Shown: positions 50,986 through 61,049 of the stretch, piece after piece
Layout of the letters: every line of letters begins with the position of its first letter
How positions within the stretch are numbered: position 1 is the stretch's first letter
NCBI GenBank assembly: GCA_019828565.1
Contig: JAHDYR010000069.1
Coordinates: 372,001 to 436,000 of the forward strand
DNA: 64,000 bases
Direction: 5' to 3'
From: Carpediemonas membranifera
Lineage: Eukaryota; Fornicata
Translations under genes and position numbers: made by a program
Notes under the pieces: generated by a model
Seen by the model: only the letters and a program-made list of their open reading frames with translations
The model's database searches: none
What the model was told of the DNA's origin: nothing

Positions 50986-52119
50986 TCAAGCTTCATGCTC
51001 GGCAGGCAGCACGTTGTCAGCTTCGAAGGTTCGTCCGATGAGTTCAGCGAACACATGCGCCTTGGTCTCTCGGTCGAGCGCGTCTTCGCCCTTGTACAGC
51101 CCTTGGGCGGCCAGATGGTTGGCCCTGCACCGCTTCACGAAGCACTGCTGCGCGGTCTCTTCGTTGGCAGGGTTGCCTGCCCACGCCTTCATCGCACTGC
51201 CCTGGAGGGCTCGAGCGAAGCTGAACGACAGCTGCCACGGCGCATTCGCCTTGCCCAGGCGGGCGGCGTGGAGGTTGATGGCGTTGAGCATGCCGGTCGA
51301 CTCCTGCTCCTTGAAGCCGCCCGAGAGGAAGCAGACCGCGGGCACAGCGGCAGGCACCGTCGCCATGAGCGTGTTGAGCGTCATCTGGGCGATGTCGGCC
51401 GGGATGATGTGCTGGGTCGAGTCGAGCCCGGGGGCTACCATGCTCGTCTTCAGGATCATGCGGGTCAGGTCAACTTCTTGCGCCTTGAGCTCGTCAAACA
51501 CAGCAGTCCAGACCCGTGTGCAGGCGTTGGCGTGCTGCTCGATGGTGTGGGTGCCGTTCGCCAGGATCTCGGGCTCGACAACTGGTACCAGGCCGCACTG
51601 CTGGCATATGGATGCCATGCGGGCGAGCGTGAAGGCGTTGATGTACACCGCCCGGGCCGACGGGTAGCCCTTGGCCTCGTCCACGGGGAAGATGGCCCGG
51701 AACTTGGAGAAGCGAGCGCCCTTGTGGTGGTAGGTCCGGCATCGCTCGTGGAGCTTGTCGAGCCCTTGGAGCACCGTCTCGTCCGTCCCCGCGATGGAGG
51801 CCTGGCCCAGGTCCGTCTTGACGCCTGTAACCATGCCCAGCTCCTGGATGAGCTCGGGGAGGGTCTTGCCGTCGTCGGCTCGCTGGTCGAGCTGCTCGGT
51901 GAAGAGGATGACGCCGCCAATGGCGATGGTGAACTCGGGGGAGGAAGTAAGCAGGATTTCACGCCAATGTCGTCTGTTTTCAGCGGTGTTGTCGATGTCA
52001 AACGCGAGGAAGCGCTTCCCCATCGTCCCGACGCTCTCATCAAGCGCAGCGAGGCCACGGTAGTTCCTCGTCATAATCTGGACGGTGTTATCAAGCTCTT
52101 TGCCAAATTCAAGCATCAT
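50986..52119 (-). CDS. Class I fructose-bisphosphate aldolase
   Basis: 377 residues. Cleaves fructose 1,6-bisphosphate in glycolysis via a Schiff base. Motifs: 'AALDESVGTMGKRF' (24-37, Asp27), 'NTAENRRHWREIL' (44-56), 'GGVILFTEQL' (68-77), 'GVKTDLG' (99-105), 'RFSKFRA' (136-142, Lys139), 'VPVVEPEIL' (178-186), Schiff-base K224 in 'MILKTSMVAPG', 'VPAVCFLSGG', 'PWQLSFSFARALQ'. The C-terminal Tyr of animal class I enzymes is absent (ends 'AEHEA'). Diplomonads such as Giardia use class II aldolase, so a class I enzyme is notable if the organism is a fornicate. Confidence 0.92.
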   Translation of the reverse strand: MMLEFGKELDNTVQIMTRNYRGLAALDESVGTMGKRFLAFDIDNTAENRRHWREILLTSSPEFTIAIGGVILFTEQLDQRADDGKTLPELIQELGMVTGVKTDLGQASIAGTDETVLQGLDKLHERCRTYHHKGARFSKFRAIFPVDEAKGYPSARAVYINAFTLARMASICQQCGLVPVVEPEILANGTHTIEQHANACTRVWTAVFDELKAQEVDLTRMILKTSMVAPGLDSTQHIIPADIAQMTLNTLMATVPAAVPAVCFLSGGFKEQESTGMLNAINLHAARLGKANAPWQLSFSFARALQGSAMKAWAGNPANEETAQQCFVKRCRANHLAAQGLYKGEDALDRETKAHVFAELIGRTFEADNVLPAEHEA

Positions 52120-52173
52120 GGTACTTTCTGCCCATGTCAGAGTGGACGATGTGTCATGGACTGGCGTTGAACG

Positions 52174-53088
52174 ATGGAAATGGGCAAAACTGACAAAACA
52201 AAAAGCCTGATTCTTCCGGGTAGAGCGTTCAGCCTGGCCCGATCAAGAGCCTGTCCAGACCGTATTACCAGGGTCTCTTGCCTCAAATTTTCTTTCTCGA
52301 CTCAGAACGAAAAGGGCCAGGATTTCGCCAGTATCCGTGCGAAAATGACGACAAGCCCCAGAATCAACATTCCATACAAGACAAGTCCCCAGCTACTTCT
52401 CAGCGGCAATGCTCCGCTGGTTATGAGTCCCAGCAGCCACCTTCCACCCAAGTTCTCGACCTCTTCCCGCTCCTCCACGCGTTCTATCCCCACCACACCT
52501 CCAAGATCTACTCGCAGCAGCTATTCCAAGACCCAGCGCCTTGAAACCAGCTTCTCGCCTCGCTCTTACAGCCAAAACTTGCGCAGCATCCTGGACTTCG
52601 CCGTCAGCACCATCCACGACAACCTCAACCGTGCCACAGAGACCGAGGTACACCCCATCGCCCTCCGCTCATCCTCCACCGGCGTCCAGACCCGCCGCAC
52701 GGAGTTCCACGTCTCCCCCGTCTCCCTCAAGCGGCCCACGGTGTCAATCCCACCCTCCCTCGCCCGGTCTAGGGCCAGCCCGTTCGCTGTGGCCCCTGCC
52801 GCCACGCCGGAGATCCCCCAGGCCGTTCCAGACTCGGATTCAGAGTCAGAGTCGCGTCGGTCAGAGTCACCCGATATGAGTCTGACGAAAGAGGAGCGGC
52901 ACTTGAGAGACTACCTCAACAACGACGTCTCCTCCCTCTCCCCCAGCCAGATCTCCCCCTCGAGGTCCGGGCTGAAGAGCACGATGCGGGTTGCCTCCAG
53001 GGACCCCGACGAGGACCTGGCGGAGGCCCTGCTGGGCGTGCCTATCGCTAGCGACGAGGAGTGCTCGCTGGACGCACTCGAGCTCTAA
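52174..53088 (+). CDS. Ser/Pro-rich unknown protein
   Basis: Up to 304 residues; starts at ATG 52174, or at 52345 ('MTTSPRINIPYK') which gives a more protein-like N-terminus and leaves a normal promoter distance from the divergent aldolase. Mostly disordered with many SP/TP sites, one helical stretch 'NLRSILDFAVSTIHDNLNRA', an acidic run 'SDSESES', and an acidic C-terminus. No domain recognised. Confidence 0.5.
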   Translation: MEMGKTDKTKSLILPGRAFSLARSRACPDRITRVSCLKFSFSTQNEKGQDFASIRAKMTTSPRINIPYKTSPQLLLSGNAPLVMSPSSHLPPKFSTSSRSSTRSIPTTPPRSTRSSYSKTQRLETSFSPRSYSQNLRSILDFAVSTIHDNLNRATETEVHPIALRSSSTGVQTRRTEFHVSPVSLKRPTVSIPPSLARSRASPFAVAPAATPEIPQAVPDSDSESESRRSESPDMSLTKEERHLRDYLNNDVSSLSPSQISPSRSGLKSTMRVASRDPDEDLAEALLGVPIASDEECSLDALEL

Positions 53089-53403
53089 ATGTACTATACC
53101 ATACTGCATTATTGTCGTGTTGTGGGGTGGGTCGACGTGCGTTAAGTCGAGGCGGCTGGGTGTCTGAGAGCTTCATGCAATGAACGTGTTCAAGAATCAT
53201 GTCCATTTTCAGTTGATATCGTCTTTTCTCCCAGTTGATTTTGGAAAGATCATTTCATATCCTGAACCAACATTCCAAAATTGAGTTCATCACATTCGCT
53301 CACCCTCTACCGCCATACGAGCCCAATCCCTCATCATCTGAAAAACGAGATCCGCGATCTCGCCTGACCCGCAGCAGTTTACGACTCCGCAGTTTGTCGT
53401 GTC
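53089..53403. other. 315-bp spacer with tandem GCAGTTT motifs
   Basis: Contains two copies of the promoter-like motif, GCAGTTTA at 53374-53381 and GCAGTTTG at 53389-53396, the second 7 nt before the next ATG. Confidence 0.45.
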
Positions 53404-54177
53404 ATGGTTGATATGTCTACAGTAGTGAAGGATGGCCTCTCCATCCCTGACAAGCCTGTGAAGAACAGTTCATTCTTCGGGGAACTCGCTCGTTCATTGA
53501 CGGTTCCCCTTCTGCTGCTGTGTGCTTTCGATATCTTCATCTACAGCTTCACTACGCTTGCTGACAACCACATGACCTTCACTGTAACGAAGACGCTTGC
53601 ATGCTCTATCCTTGGTCTTATCGCCGTGCTCAACAAACGGTGGGTCATTGCTTCCGGCCTCATCCTCGGCGCTGTGGGTGACGCAATCCTTGCTCTCGCG
53701 TGCCACATGCTTTTCGTCACCGGCGACCCCTTCGGCCGCCCCTTCTTCGGCGTAGGCGCGGGTATCTTCCTCATCGGCCACTTCTCGTACATCTACTACG
53801 CGGTCGCCCTCCACTCGCGCAGCTGGAGCCTTCAATACCTCGCCCCATTCGTGATTCTCGGGTCGACCTTTGAGTACTTCGAGCTGACCCAGGGCAACGG
53901 CAACGCCACGCTCGTCGTCCCCTTCTACGTCGGCATCCTCGCCCTCATGGGGTGGAGGACGACGTGTCTGCCCAAGACCTCGGTCGATAACTGGATGGTG
54001 AGCATGGCCGGTGTGCTCTTCTTCATCAGCGACGGCACGCTCGGCTTCCAGTACTTCGTTTGCGACGTGCCCCACAGCCGCGTCATCATCATGGTATCGT
54101 ACTGGGGGGCACAGGCCCTGTTCCTCCTCCAGGACCTCCACCGGCCACGGCAGGGTAAGATGATAAGCAAGTTTTAA
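53404..54177 (+). CDS. YhhN/TMEM86 lysoplasmalogenase-family membrane protein
   Basis: 257 residues with about eight transmembrane helices. TMEM86 enzymes hydrolyse the vinyl-ether bond of lysoplasmalogens. Family marks: 'GAVGDAIL' (D93), 'FFGVGAGIFLIGHFSYI' (114-130), 'GVLFFISDGTLG' (D210), and 'SYWGAQALFL' near the end. Both conserved Asp are present. Start supported by tandem GCAGTTT motifs directly upstream. Confidence 0.85.
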   Translation: MVDMSTVVKDGLSIPDKPVKNSSFFGELARSLTVPLLLLCAFDIFIYSFTTLADNHMTFTVTKTLACSILGLIAVLNKRWVIASGLILGAVGDAILALACHMLFVTGDPFGRPFFGVGAGIFLIGHFSYIYYAVALHSRSWSLQYLAPFVILGSTFEYFELTQGNGNATLVVPFYVGILALMGWRTTCLPKTSVDNWMVSMAGVLFFISDGTLGFQYFVCDVPHSRVIIMVSYWGAQALFLLQDLHRPRQGKMISKF

Positions 54178-54341
54178 ACAAGTTTAAGGACGGGTGTCAA
54201 TTTCTGGCCGAGTGATTGTCAGAGTAACGCATGTGGCCCAACGGGAGCTTCTGTCGTGCCGACGGGGGTCCTGGCGGCTGTGTCACCCTCGGCTCTTGTC
54301 GGCAGTCATCGACTCGGAATTTGACGACGGGTGTGTTGCAC

Positions 54342-55916
54342 ATGGTAGAACAGGTACCGGCCTCTCAATCCATGCAGATAGACGTTAGAGAGGCACTTAT
54401 ATCCGCGTTTTGCGTTTCTCGCTCTGCGATGGCCTCAACGCCTGGGGATGTCCCCTCGTTGCTCAGACACGCTTACTCAAGGCACTTCAAGCAGATAATG
54501 CATTCGATCCAGAATTATGTAGCGATAGAAACGCTAGATGGAGACGATACTCTCACTAGGCTTGGAGTGATGCTCTCGAGAATTCCCCCTCTGAAACCAG
54601 CCGCGCAAGTCCTCCTTGACCGCGCCCGCTCGATCCTCACAGACGGCCCCCCGCTGTCTATGAATGTCGAGCTCGACGATGGCGAGGAGCTCCCGGTCGC
54701 CCTCCACACCCTGCTCCAGGGCACGTTGTGGGCAACGCTTCTCGAATCCGGGGCTGACCCAGACCTCTCGATGGACAGTTATGGAGCAAACGAGCAAGGC
54801 CTTCACTACAAGTTGAAGGACAAGTTCCCGTGGTTTCTCTGTCGCAAGTTCCTCTTCGCCCACAACGTCGCACAGAAAGACGGCGAGACTTATCGAGGGC
54901 CAGAGTACCTGCACAGTTTGTACGCGGGCAGACTGTTCACTGCATTCACCGACGAGTCTACTAGACTGAGGCTGGCCCGTATCCCGCGTGTAATCCGTGT
55001 GGTCGATGACGGGCTTACATTCATCGCCCAGACACCCAAGGGCCTGTTCGGCTGGGGTGTGGACTTTGTTCGACAGCTTGGTATGGACTCTTCGGACAGG
55101 ATCGACCACCCGACCCGACTCACCTTCCCACAATGCACCAAGGTCGGCGATTGTGAGCGTGGGCTCGGTGCATGGCGAAAGAACGACCTTGTCAAGCAGA
55201 TATGGATGCGCCATGGACGTACGATCATCCACACCCCAGTCGGATTGATCATGGCGGGGCAGTTCTCCAAGTGGTTCGTCGGGGACGTCGACAACGACAC
55301 CTTCTTCCACCAAATCTCCCTTCCCGCCGGATTTGTCCCAGATCACATCATTCAAGATGTGGAATGTGTCACAATCCTCGAGTCAGGGTCTCATCAGCTG
55401 ATTACTGGCCAGAATACGTGTGGACAGCTTGGACTCGGCCATGCCTACGGGATGAGTGGCTTCGAGCCACTGCCATTCAGGGTCGACCGCGTCATCTCGG
55501 CCCATCCAGGCTCCATATTCAGCCTCTTTCTCAGCGGCGAGACTGTCCTATTCAGTGGCCTGACTCCCGCTGTGCTTGCCTCATCAGGCCTCCTCCCAGG
55601 ATTCGGCGAGGGCGACTACTGCCCCACACCCACCCCGCTCTACTTTACTAGCCCTATCAATGCCATGTACTGCGACGAGTTTGACTTGGTGTGGGTCTCT
55701 GCAGGCCTGTCTCACTTTGTAACCGACCAGGGCATGGCTGTCTGCCTCCCATTCGAGGTCTGTCGCTGCTGCTCGTACGAGTGGGTTTGTGACACTGCCG
55801 GGATATGGTATCGTGTCCCCGGTGATGGGGTGGGGGTGACGGTTGCTGACGAGGATGAGATCGAGGATGAGATCGTCGACCTCGTCCCTGTAGCTGTTGG
55901 GCCGGGCTGGGTCTGA
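54342..55916 (+). CDS. RCC1-like family protein
   Basis: 524 residues from ATG 54342; 54372-54374 ('MQIDVREAL') is an alternative close to the paralogue start. Blocks: 'TPGDVPSLLRHAYSRHF', 'LLDRARSILTDGPPLSMN', 'LLQGTLWATLLESGADPD', 'FPWFLCRKFLF', 'GLFGWGVDFVRQLGM', 'HTPVGLIMAG', 'NTCGQLGLGHAYG'. The C-terminus is acidic ('ADEDEIEDEIVDL'). It is the only plus-strand member. Function unknown. Confidence 0.75.
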   Translation: MVEQVPASQSMQIDVREALISAFCVSRSAMASTPGDVPSLLRHAYSRHFKQIMHSIQNYVAIETLDGDDTLTRLGVMLSRIPPLKPAAQVLLDRARSILTDGPPLSMNVELDDGEELPVALHTLLQGTLWATLLESGADPDLSMDSYGANEQGLHYKLKDKFPWFLCRKFLFAHNVAQKDGETYRGPEYLHSLYAGRLFTAFTDESTRLRLARIPRVIRVVDDGLTFIAQTPKGLFGWGVDFVRQLGMDSSDRIDHPTRLTFPQCTKVGDCERGLGAWRKNDLVKQIWMRHGRTIIHTPVGLIMAGQFSKWFVGDVDNDTFFHQISLPAGFVPDHIIQDVECVTILESGSHQLITGQNTCGQLGLGHAYGMSGFEPLPFRVDRVISAHPGSIFSLFLSGETVLFSGLTPAVLASSGLLPGFGEGDYCPTPTPLYFTSPINAMYCDEFDLVWVSAGLSHFVTDQGMAVCLPFEVCRCCSYEWVCDTAGIWYRVPGDGVGVTVADEDEIEDEIVDLVPVAVGPGWV

Positions 55917-56047
55917 GTGCTGCATGTAGTGTGGTCAATACTCCACGTGACCTTCCCTCGTTACGACCAGTCATAAAGATATCGCAGATTATGTGGACCC
56001 GAGCAACAAAAACGGATAGAGCTTCAAACAAGAGCATGGAAGTCCAT

Positions 56048-56809
56048 TTACTTCTTGCCTGCGGAGGCGAGGAAGGCGGAGTGCTTCTCGAGGAGACCGA
56101 CCTCAGCCTTGGTGGCGGCCCACATGTCGGGGGTCAGGTAGCAGTAGGTCTTGGACAGAGCCTGGAAGGTGGCCGACGCGAAGTTGCCGAGGGTCCTGGT
56201 GGAGCCGGACGACTGGACGAAGACGTCCTGGACACCGGCGAAGGCAAGGACCTTCTTGGCGGCGGGGGCGGCAACGATGCCGGAACCGCGGGGAGCGGGG
56301 CACAGGCGCACGCGGACGGAGCCGGCCTTGCCAGTGACCTTCATGGGGACGGTGTGGGGGCCACCGATGTTACCGAAAGAGTAACCGAGGCGGATGGGGA
56401 TGAGGTTGAGCTTGCCGTCGACAATGGCGCCGCGGATGGCGAGGGCGACCTCCTTGGCGACCTTGATGCCGAGGCCCATGTGACGGTTGTGGTCACCAAC
56501 ACAGACAAAGGCCTTGAAGCGAGTGCGCTGGCCGGCAGTGGTCTGCTTCTGGACAGACATGACCTTGAGGACCTCCTCGGAGAGGGGCTCGTCCTTGAAG
56601 AGGTGGTCGACGATCTGGTACTCCTTGATAGGCATAGAGTGAAGGTAGATCTCCTCCAGGCTCTTGATCTTGCCCTCCTTCACGAGGCGGCCAAGCTTGG
56701 TCACAGGGATCCATTCCTCCTTGCGGGGACCAGAACGCTGGGGGCGGCGAGCACCGAAACCAGCACGGGGAGCGCGACGATCACCAGACTTCTCGTTGGC
56801 GGCCTGCAT
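56048..56809 (-). CDS. RPS2: 40S ribosomal protein uS5 (RPS2)
   Basis: 253 residues, full length. Near the decoding centre of the small subunit. Eukaryotic uS5 marks: '[18 protein letters not shown]', '[17 protein letters not shown]', '[18 protein letters not shown]', '[20 protein letters not shown]', '[12 protein letters not shown]', '[25 protein letters not shown]'. Codon use is strongly biased to C-ending codons, as expected of a highly expressed gene. The last two thirds are duplicated in inverted orientation at 59394-59816. Confidence 0.95.
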   Translation of the reverse strand: MQAANEKSGDRRAPRAGFGARRPQRSGPRKEEWIPVTKLGRLVKEGKIKSLEEIYLHSMPIKEYQIVDHLFKDEPLSEEVLKVMSVQKQTTAGQRTRFKAFVCVGDHNRHMGLGIKVAKEVALAIRGAIVDGKLNLIPIRLGYSFGNIGGPHTVPMKVTGKAGSVRVRLCPAPRGSGIVAAPAAKKVLAFAGVQDVFVQSSGSTRTLGNFASATFQALSKTYCYLTPDMWAATKAEVGLLEKHSAFLASAGKK

Positions 56810-57500
56810 TGCTACACTACAAAAAGGAAGCGCCGCTTTGTGGCGAAAATGGCTCTAATACAATAGTAAGGATGCCATACGGCGCTTACGTAGGCATGAC
56901 GCCAATACACCACTAATCGACCATTGTGCTCTCAGTTCTCGCATTTCCGCTGCCCATGGGTCAATCTAGCATCATCGGCCTCATCATTCGACTCCATCGA
57001 CTCGAGACCAACAGCTCGGCGCCATAGCCCAATCGTTGCAAGAATCGCCACCGTAGATGTGCAGACAACCAATTCTATGGCCTGTTCGGCGTTTTGACCC
57101 GACCCACATCTCGTCCTTTCTCATTGCAACACTGGCTTGTAGCCAGACAGAAAGTTTCAGCACCACATGCCCACTCAACCAACGCAAAGCTTTACAGTTG
57201 TGTATCATCTGCAAGGACGACCGATATGAGCGTCCAGCCGCTGAAGAACCTCCTGAGCATCCATCGTCTTCGAGAACCGATTGAACGACACGCTGCAGTC
57301 GGTCGCCCGAGACTGACTTGGACCATTGCGGCACAGGCCGAGCCCTAGAGCTGACCGCTAACAAGGGCATGCCCCTTCTGCACTATCGAAAGAACTTATA
57401 AACCTCGCGCTCACCGTGACCGCCAATCTGGGACGACACTGCGATAAGGGACCGACCATCACGGCCGGGCATGTCAGCCAACACAGCAGCCTTAGTAGCA
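56810..57500. other. 691-bp intergenic region
   Basis: No recognisable ORF, RNA gene or promoter-like GTGCAGTTTA. It separates uS5 from the RCC1-like gene. Confidence 0.35.
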
Positions 57501-59336
57501 TCACTGAGCACTCACATCGACCTCCTCCAATGCTGTAGGGACCACACTCAACGCCCCACGCTTTAGCACGCCATCGGCCATCTCAAGCCAGCCGGACGGG
57601 GATTGGATGAAAAGAGCAGGATACGCCAAGTGGAAGCCCAGGACCTCGAAATCCAAGTCGAATCCCGTCTCGTCGTTCACGAAGTCGGTCGCTGTCCGGC
57701 ACCAGCAGTGGCTTGAACCCTCGCTGACGTAGCATGCGAAGTGCTTGCTGACGTGAAAGCGCTTGACCGGTTGTGGGAATACAAGCGGTATGAACGAGGT
57801 GCAGCACCGGTCAGTGATGATTCCTGGCAGCACGCCGAGCTGAACGAGAGCGCGTGGGGCGACTCCGGCAAACATTAGCTGCTTGCCACAGACGAGGATG
57901 TTGTACGCAGCACTCGAAACCAGGATCCGGTCAACGTAGGGGCACTCGAGCGGCTCGAAACGGTCCCTGTCAGCGCTGTGGCCGAGGCCGAGTCGAGCGT
58001 TCTTGTTGCACCCTGTAATGACCTGCCTATCGCCCAGGGAAGCGATGATTATGTCGCGGGTGCTAATAATATTGTCTGGAACATCGGGCAAAGGAACCTG
58101 GGCGATCGTGGTCTTAAACTGCGAATAATCAGGGACGAACCAATGCATGTGTTCGCCGGCAACGAGCAGACCGACTGGAGTGATAATGAACGACCGGAAA
58201 GCGCCCATCCAGGCCCGGGTCACAAGCTTGTCCTTTCTCCAGGGGAGCAGGCCGGCCTCGTACTCGACGACCTCGGGGCACTGCTTGAATGCAAGGCGGG
58301 CGGGGTCATTGACTATCTTTGTTCTAGCGCTAAATCCCAGCTGGCCATAGGCGTTCCAACCCCAGACCCACAACCCGCGAGGTGTGACCGCAAGATACGA
58401 ATGATTCGCCTCCACCAAACGCGACACTCTGGGCACTCGCATACGGCGGTAGCACTGTGCTGCATCTGGATCCATGGCCAGAACTAGGCCAGTATATACC
58501 TTGGTGGCCTGGTCACCGCCCTTATATATCTCGCCGTCCTTCTCGGCGACGTTCATGGTGAAGAAGAACTTGCGGCAGAGGAACCAGAGGCACTTGGCAT
58601 CGGGGGTGAAGGCCTCAACAATCCTCCTGTGCATCTTGTTGAACAGGTCTGGGTTGGCCCCAGCTTCCATGAGGATGGCCCAGATGGTGCCCTGGAGCAG
58701 GGTATGCAGGGCGACCGGGAGCTCCTCACCAACGTCGAGCTCGACATTCATAGACAGCGGGGGGCCGTCTGTGAGGATCGAGCGGGCACGGTGGACCCAG
58801 ACCCGAGCTGCATTCTTCAGAGGAGGGAGCCTAGTGAGCGTCGTCAGCAGCTCATCAGTTGATGAAATCTGGGGCATCTGGCCCGGCACCATGTCTACGT
58901 GCATGTCTCTCCCCAACTGGGAGGAGTACGCCAGCTCGAGCAGGGCTGGGATGTCGCCTGGGACACTGGCTGTGGCGGCAACGGCGTGACGGTGGCACTC
59001 GATCAGGGGCAAGGCTGTAGTAAGCAGCTCTCTGGCGGTGTTGATGCATGACAAGGCTCTTCTTGAGCTCCGGAAGAGAGATTGGGGGAATCGTTGCTTG
59101 AGTTGAACGTTCGCAAGTAATGATGCGATTTTGGAAAACAATTCCGGGCATATGTCACTCGTATCACTGCATTTCCGCTGAATTAGCGGCATTTCTTCGC
59201 GAAAGTGGAGAGAATAGGCCTGTGAAATGAGCGATGAAGCTTCTACGGCAAGCGGATGAGGATTCCCATGCAAAAGACGATGCGCTGTAATAAGAGAGTC
59301 AATTGCGTCCGTCGACGCAGTGTCTTCTCCTGGCAT
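57501..59336 (-). CDS. RCC1-like family protein with extra N-terminal repeat
   Basis: 611 residues from ATG 59336; a second in-frame ATG at 59396 sits exactly on the junction with the uS5 duplicate. The N-terminal helical unit occurs twice ('EASSLISQAYSLHF' and 'VPGDIPALLELAYSSQL'). Then 'VHRARSILTDGPPLSMN', 'LLQGTIWAILMEAGANPD', 'AKCLWFLCRKFFF', 'GLWVWGWNAYGQLGF', 'ITPVGLLVAGEH', 'NARLGLGHSADRD'. An internal GCAGTTTAAG (58113-58122) is inside the coding region and probably fortuitous. Inverted uS5 copies lie on both sides of this gene. Confidence 0.75.
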   Translation of the reverse strand: MPGEDTASTDAIDSLITAHRLLHGNPHPLAVEASSLISQAYSLHFREEMPLIQRKCSDTSDICPELFSKIASLLANVQLKQRFPQSLFRSSRRALSCINTARELLTTALPLIECHRHAVAATASVPGDIPALLELAYSSQLGRDMHVDMVPGQMPQISSTDELLTTLTRLPPLKNAARVWVHRARSILTDGPPLSMNVELDVGEELPVALHTLLQGTIWAILMEAGANPDLFNKMHRRIVEAFTPDAKCLWFLCRKFFFTMNVAEKDGEIYKGGDQATKVYTGLVLAMDPDAAQCYRRMRVPRVSRLVEANHSYLAVTPRGLWVWGWNAYGQLGFSARTKIVNDPARLAFKQCPEVVEYEAGLLPWRKDKLVTRAWMGAFRSFIITPVGLLVAGEHMHWFVPDYSQFKTTIAQVPLPDVPDNIISTRDIIIASLGDRQVITGCNKNARLGLGHSADRDRFEPLECPYVDRILVSSAAYNILVCGKQLMFAGVAPRALVQLGVLPGIITDRCCTSFIPLVFPQPVKRFHVSKHFACYVSEGSSHCWCRTATDFVNDETGFDLDFEVLGFHLAYPALFIQSPSGWLEMADGVLKRGALSVVPTALEEVDVSAQ

Positions 59337-59393
59337 CTCTTTCAGGTGTGCTTTGCTCTGCTTTTGTTGACGATGACTCGAGCCGAGTTGTCC

Positions 59394-59816
59394 CATGGGC
59401 CTCGGCATCAAGGTCGCCAAGGAGGTCGCCCTCGCCATCCGCGGCGCCATTGTCGACGGCAAGCTCAACCTCATCCCCATCCGCCTCGGTTACTCTTTCG
59501 GTAACATCGGTGGCCCCCACACCGTCCCCATGAAGGTCACTGGCAAGGCCGGCTCCGTCCGCGTGCGCCTGTGCCCCGCTCCCCGCGGTTCCGGCATCGT
59601 TGCCGCCCCCGCCGCCAAGAAGGTCCTTGCCTTCGCCGGTGTCCAGGACGTCTTCGTCCAGTCGTCCGGCTCCACCAGGACCCTCGGCAACTTCGCGTCG
59701 GCCACCTTCCAGGCTCTGTCCAAGACCTACTGCTACCTGACCCCCGACATGTGGGCCGCCACCAAGGCTGAGGTCGGTCTCCTCGAGAAGCACTCCGCCT
59801 TCCTCGCCTCCGCAGG
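59394..59816 (+). pseudogene. Inverted, 5'-truncated duplicate of uS5
   Basis: About 420 bp identical by eye to codons 111-251 of the gene at 56048-56809 (complement of ~56058-56480), in opposite orientation. It begins at Met111 and reads on for ~24 foreign residues after 'SAG' to a stop at 59886, giving a possible 163-residue product lacking the first 110 residues of uS5. No intact ribosomal protein can result. Confidence 0.85.
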
Positions 59817-60074
59817 CATGAAGCACTCAGAGAATTGTCTGATTCCACTGTATCATATAGATTTGCGCACAACAGCCAGCAACTGACATTTCCTCAACTT
59901 GCCAGTTGGTCCTGTGACACGCGTGTCACAGCAGACTATTCTTGACTTTTCAAACTTCTTCCTCCGCGCACTACCATAGCAGTGCTGGGCACACGCGCGA
60001 CACTAGGCGCGACTGATCGGGTCGACCTCGACGGTCATCAAATGTTGTTCTGATGACGTGCAGTGAAACCGACG

Positions 60075-61049
60075 ATGCCAATATCAGCAGAAGTAGAAGC
60101 CTACGCTGCCGAGCACCTGAAGCCCTTTGTACGTCCTCCGGAGAGAACACGATATGAGCGTATTCGCTCCTTCATCATGCTTCCTTTTGGAATTTTGCGC
60201 CTTCTTCTTTCTGTCCTCGTAATCACGCTCCCCTGGAACGCAATTGCCCGGTTTCAGCTCTACATAACCACCATCCTGTCCGACGGTGAGATTGGACGCA
60301 TCATGCAGATCATATTCCGCGCACAGAGTTCTTTCTTCGCAACACTCCAGCTCAAGATGCTCGGCTTCAAGGTTGCCGTCCACGGCGAGTTCGCCCCACG
60401 TACCAAGGAAGGTCTGAAGCCCACTGTTGTCGTCAACCACCAGTCTTACCTCGACATCCTCGTCCTCATCGCCGTTGGCTGCCCCTCCTTTGTTGCCCGC
60501 ATCGGCTCTGAGAAAATACCCCTCTTCGGCGCCGGTGTCCGTGTTCATGACTGCGTCCTCGTCGACCGGTCATCCGAGGAGTCCCGCAAGGCCGCCAAGG
60601 AGGCCATTCACGCCCGGATGCAGTCGAAGAAGTCTGAGGTACCCCTCCTGATCTTCCCGGAGGGCACGACCACCAACGGGAACTACCTGATCCCCTTCAA
60701 GACCTCCGCATTCGAGCCTGGCGTGGCTGTCCAGCCCATCGTCATCAAGTACCGCGCTACGCACTTTAAGCCCTACTGGGTGACCCTGCCCATCGTGGAC
60801 CACATCAAACGGACCATGGCGCACTTTAGAACCAAGGTTGACGTCTACATCCTCCCCGCTCACATCCCCACCGAGGCCGAGAAGGCCGACCCCGTCCTCT
60901 TTGCCCAGAATGTCCGGATGGACATGGGTGAGGCCGCAAAGGTCCCCCTATTTGATGTGACGACGAGAGCGAAGTTTGCGTACCAGAAGGCCCGGGTAGG
61001 CAAGATGGACCTTGCCGACCTCAAGGCGCTTGTGGAGGTGGAAGAGTAA
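60075..61049 (+). CDS. Lysophospholipid acyltransferase (PlsC/LPCAT family)
   Basis: 324 residues from ATG 60075 (a GTGCAGTGAAA lies 7 nt upstream). Acylates lysophospholipids or glycerol 3-phosphate intermediates at the ER. A hydrophobic anchor 'LPFGILRLLLSVLVITLPW' is followed by the catalytic HX4D 'VNHQSYLDIL' (H122, D127), then 'FPEGTTTNG' and 'FKTSAFEPGVAVQPI', the motifs II-IV of the family. No EF-hands. Substrate preference not predictable. Confidence 0.88.
   Translation: MPISAEVEAYAAEHLKPFVRPPERTRYERIRSFIMLPFGILRLLLSVLVITLPWNAIARFQLYITTILSDGEIGRIMQIIFRAQSSFFATLQLKMLGFKVAVHGEFAPRTKEGLKPTVVVNHQSYLDILVLIAVGCPSFVARIGSEKIPLFGAGVRVHDCVLVDRSSEESRKAAKEAIHARMQSKKSEVPLLIFPEGTTTNGNYLIPFKTSAFEPGVAVQPIVIKYRATHFKPYWVTLPIVDHIKRTMAHFRTKVDVYILPAHIPTEAEKADPVLFAQNVRMDMGEAAKVPLFDVTTRAKFAYQKARVGKMDLADLKALVEVEE

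Noticed and set aside
59395-59886. Functional short uS5 gene
   Set aside because: Lacks the first 110 residues including the N-terminal RNA-binding part and ends in unrelated residues; best explained as a partial duplicate.
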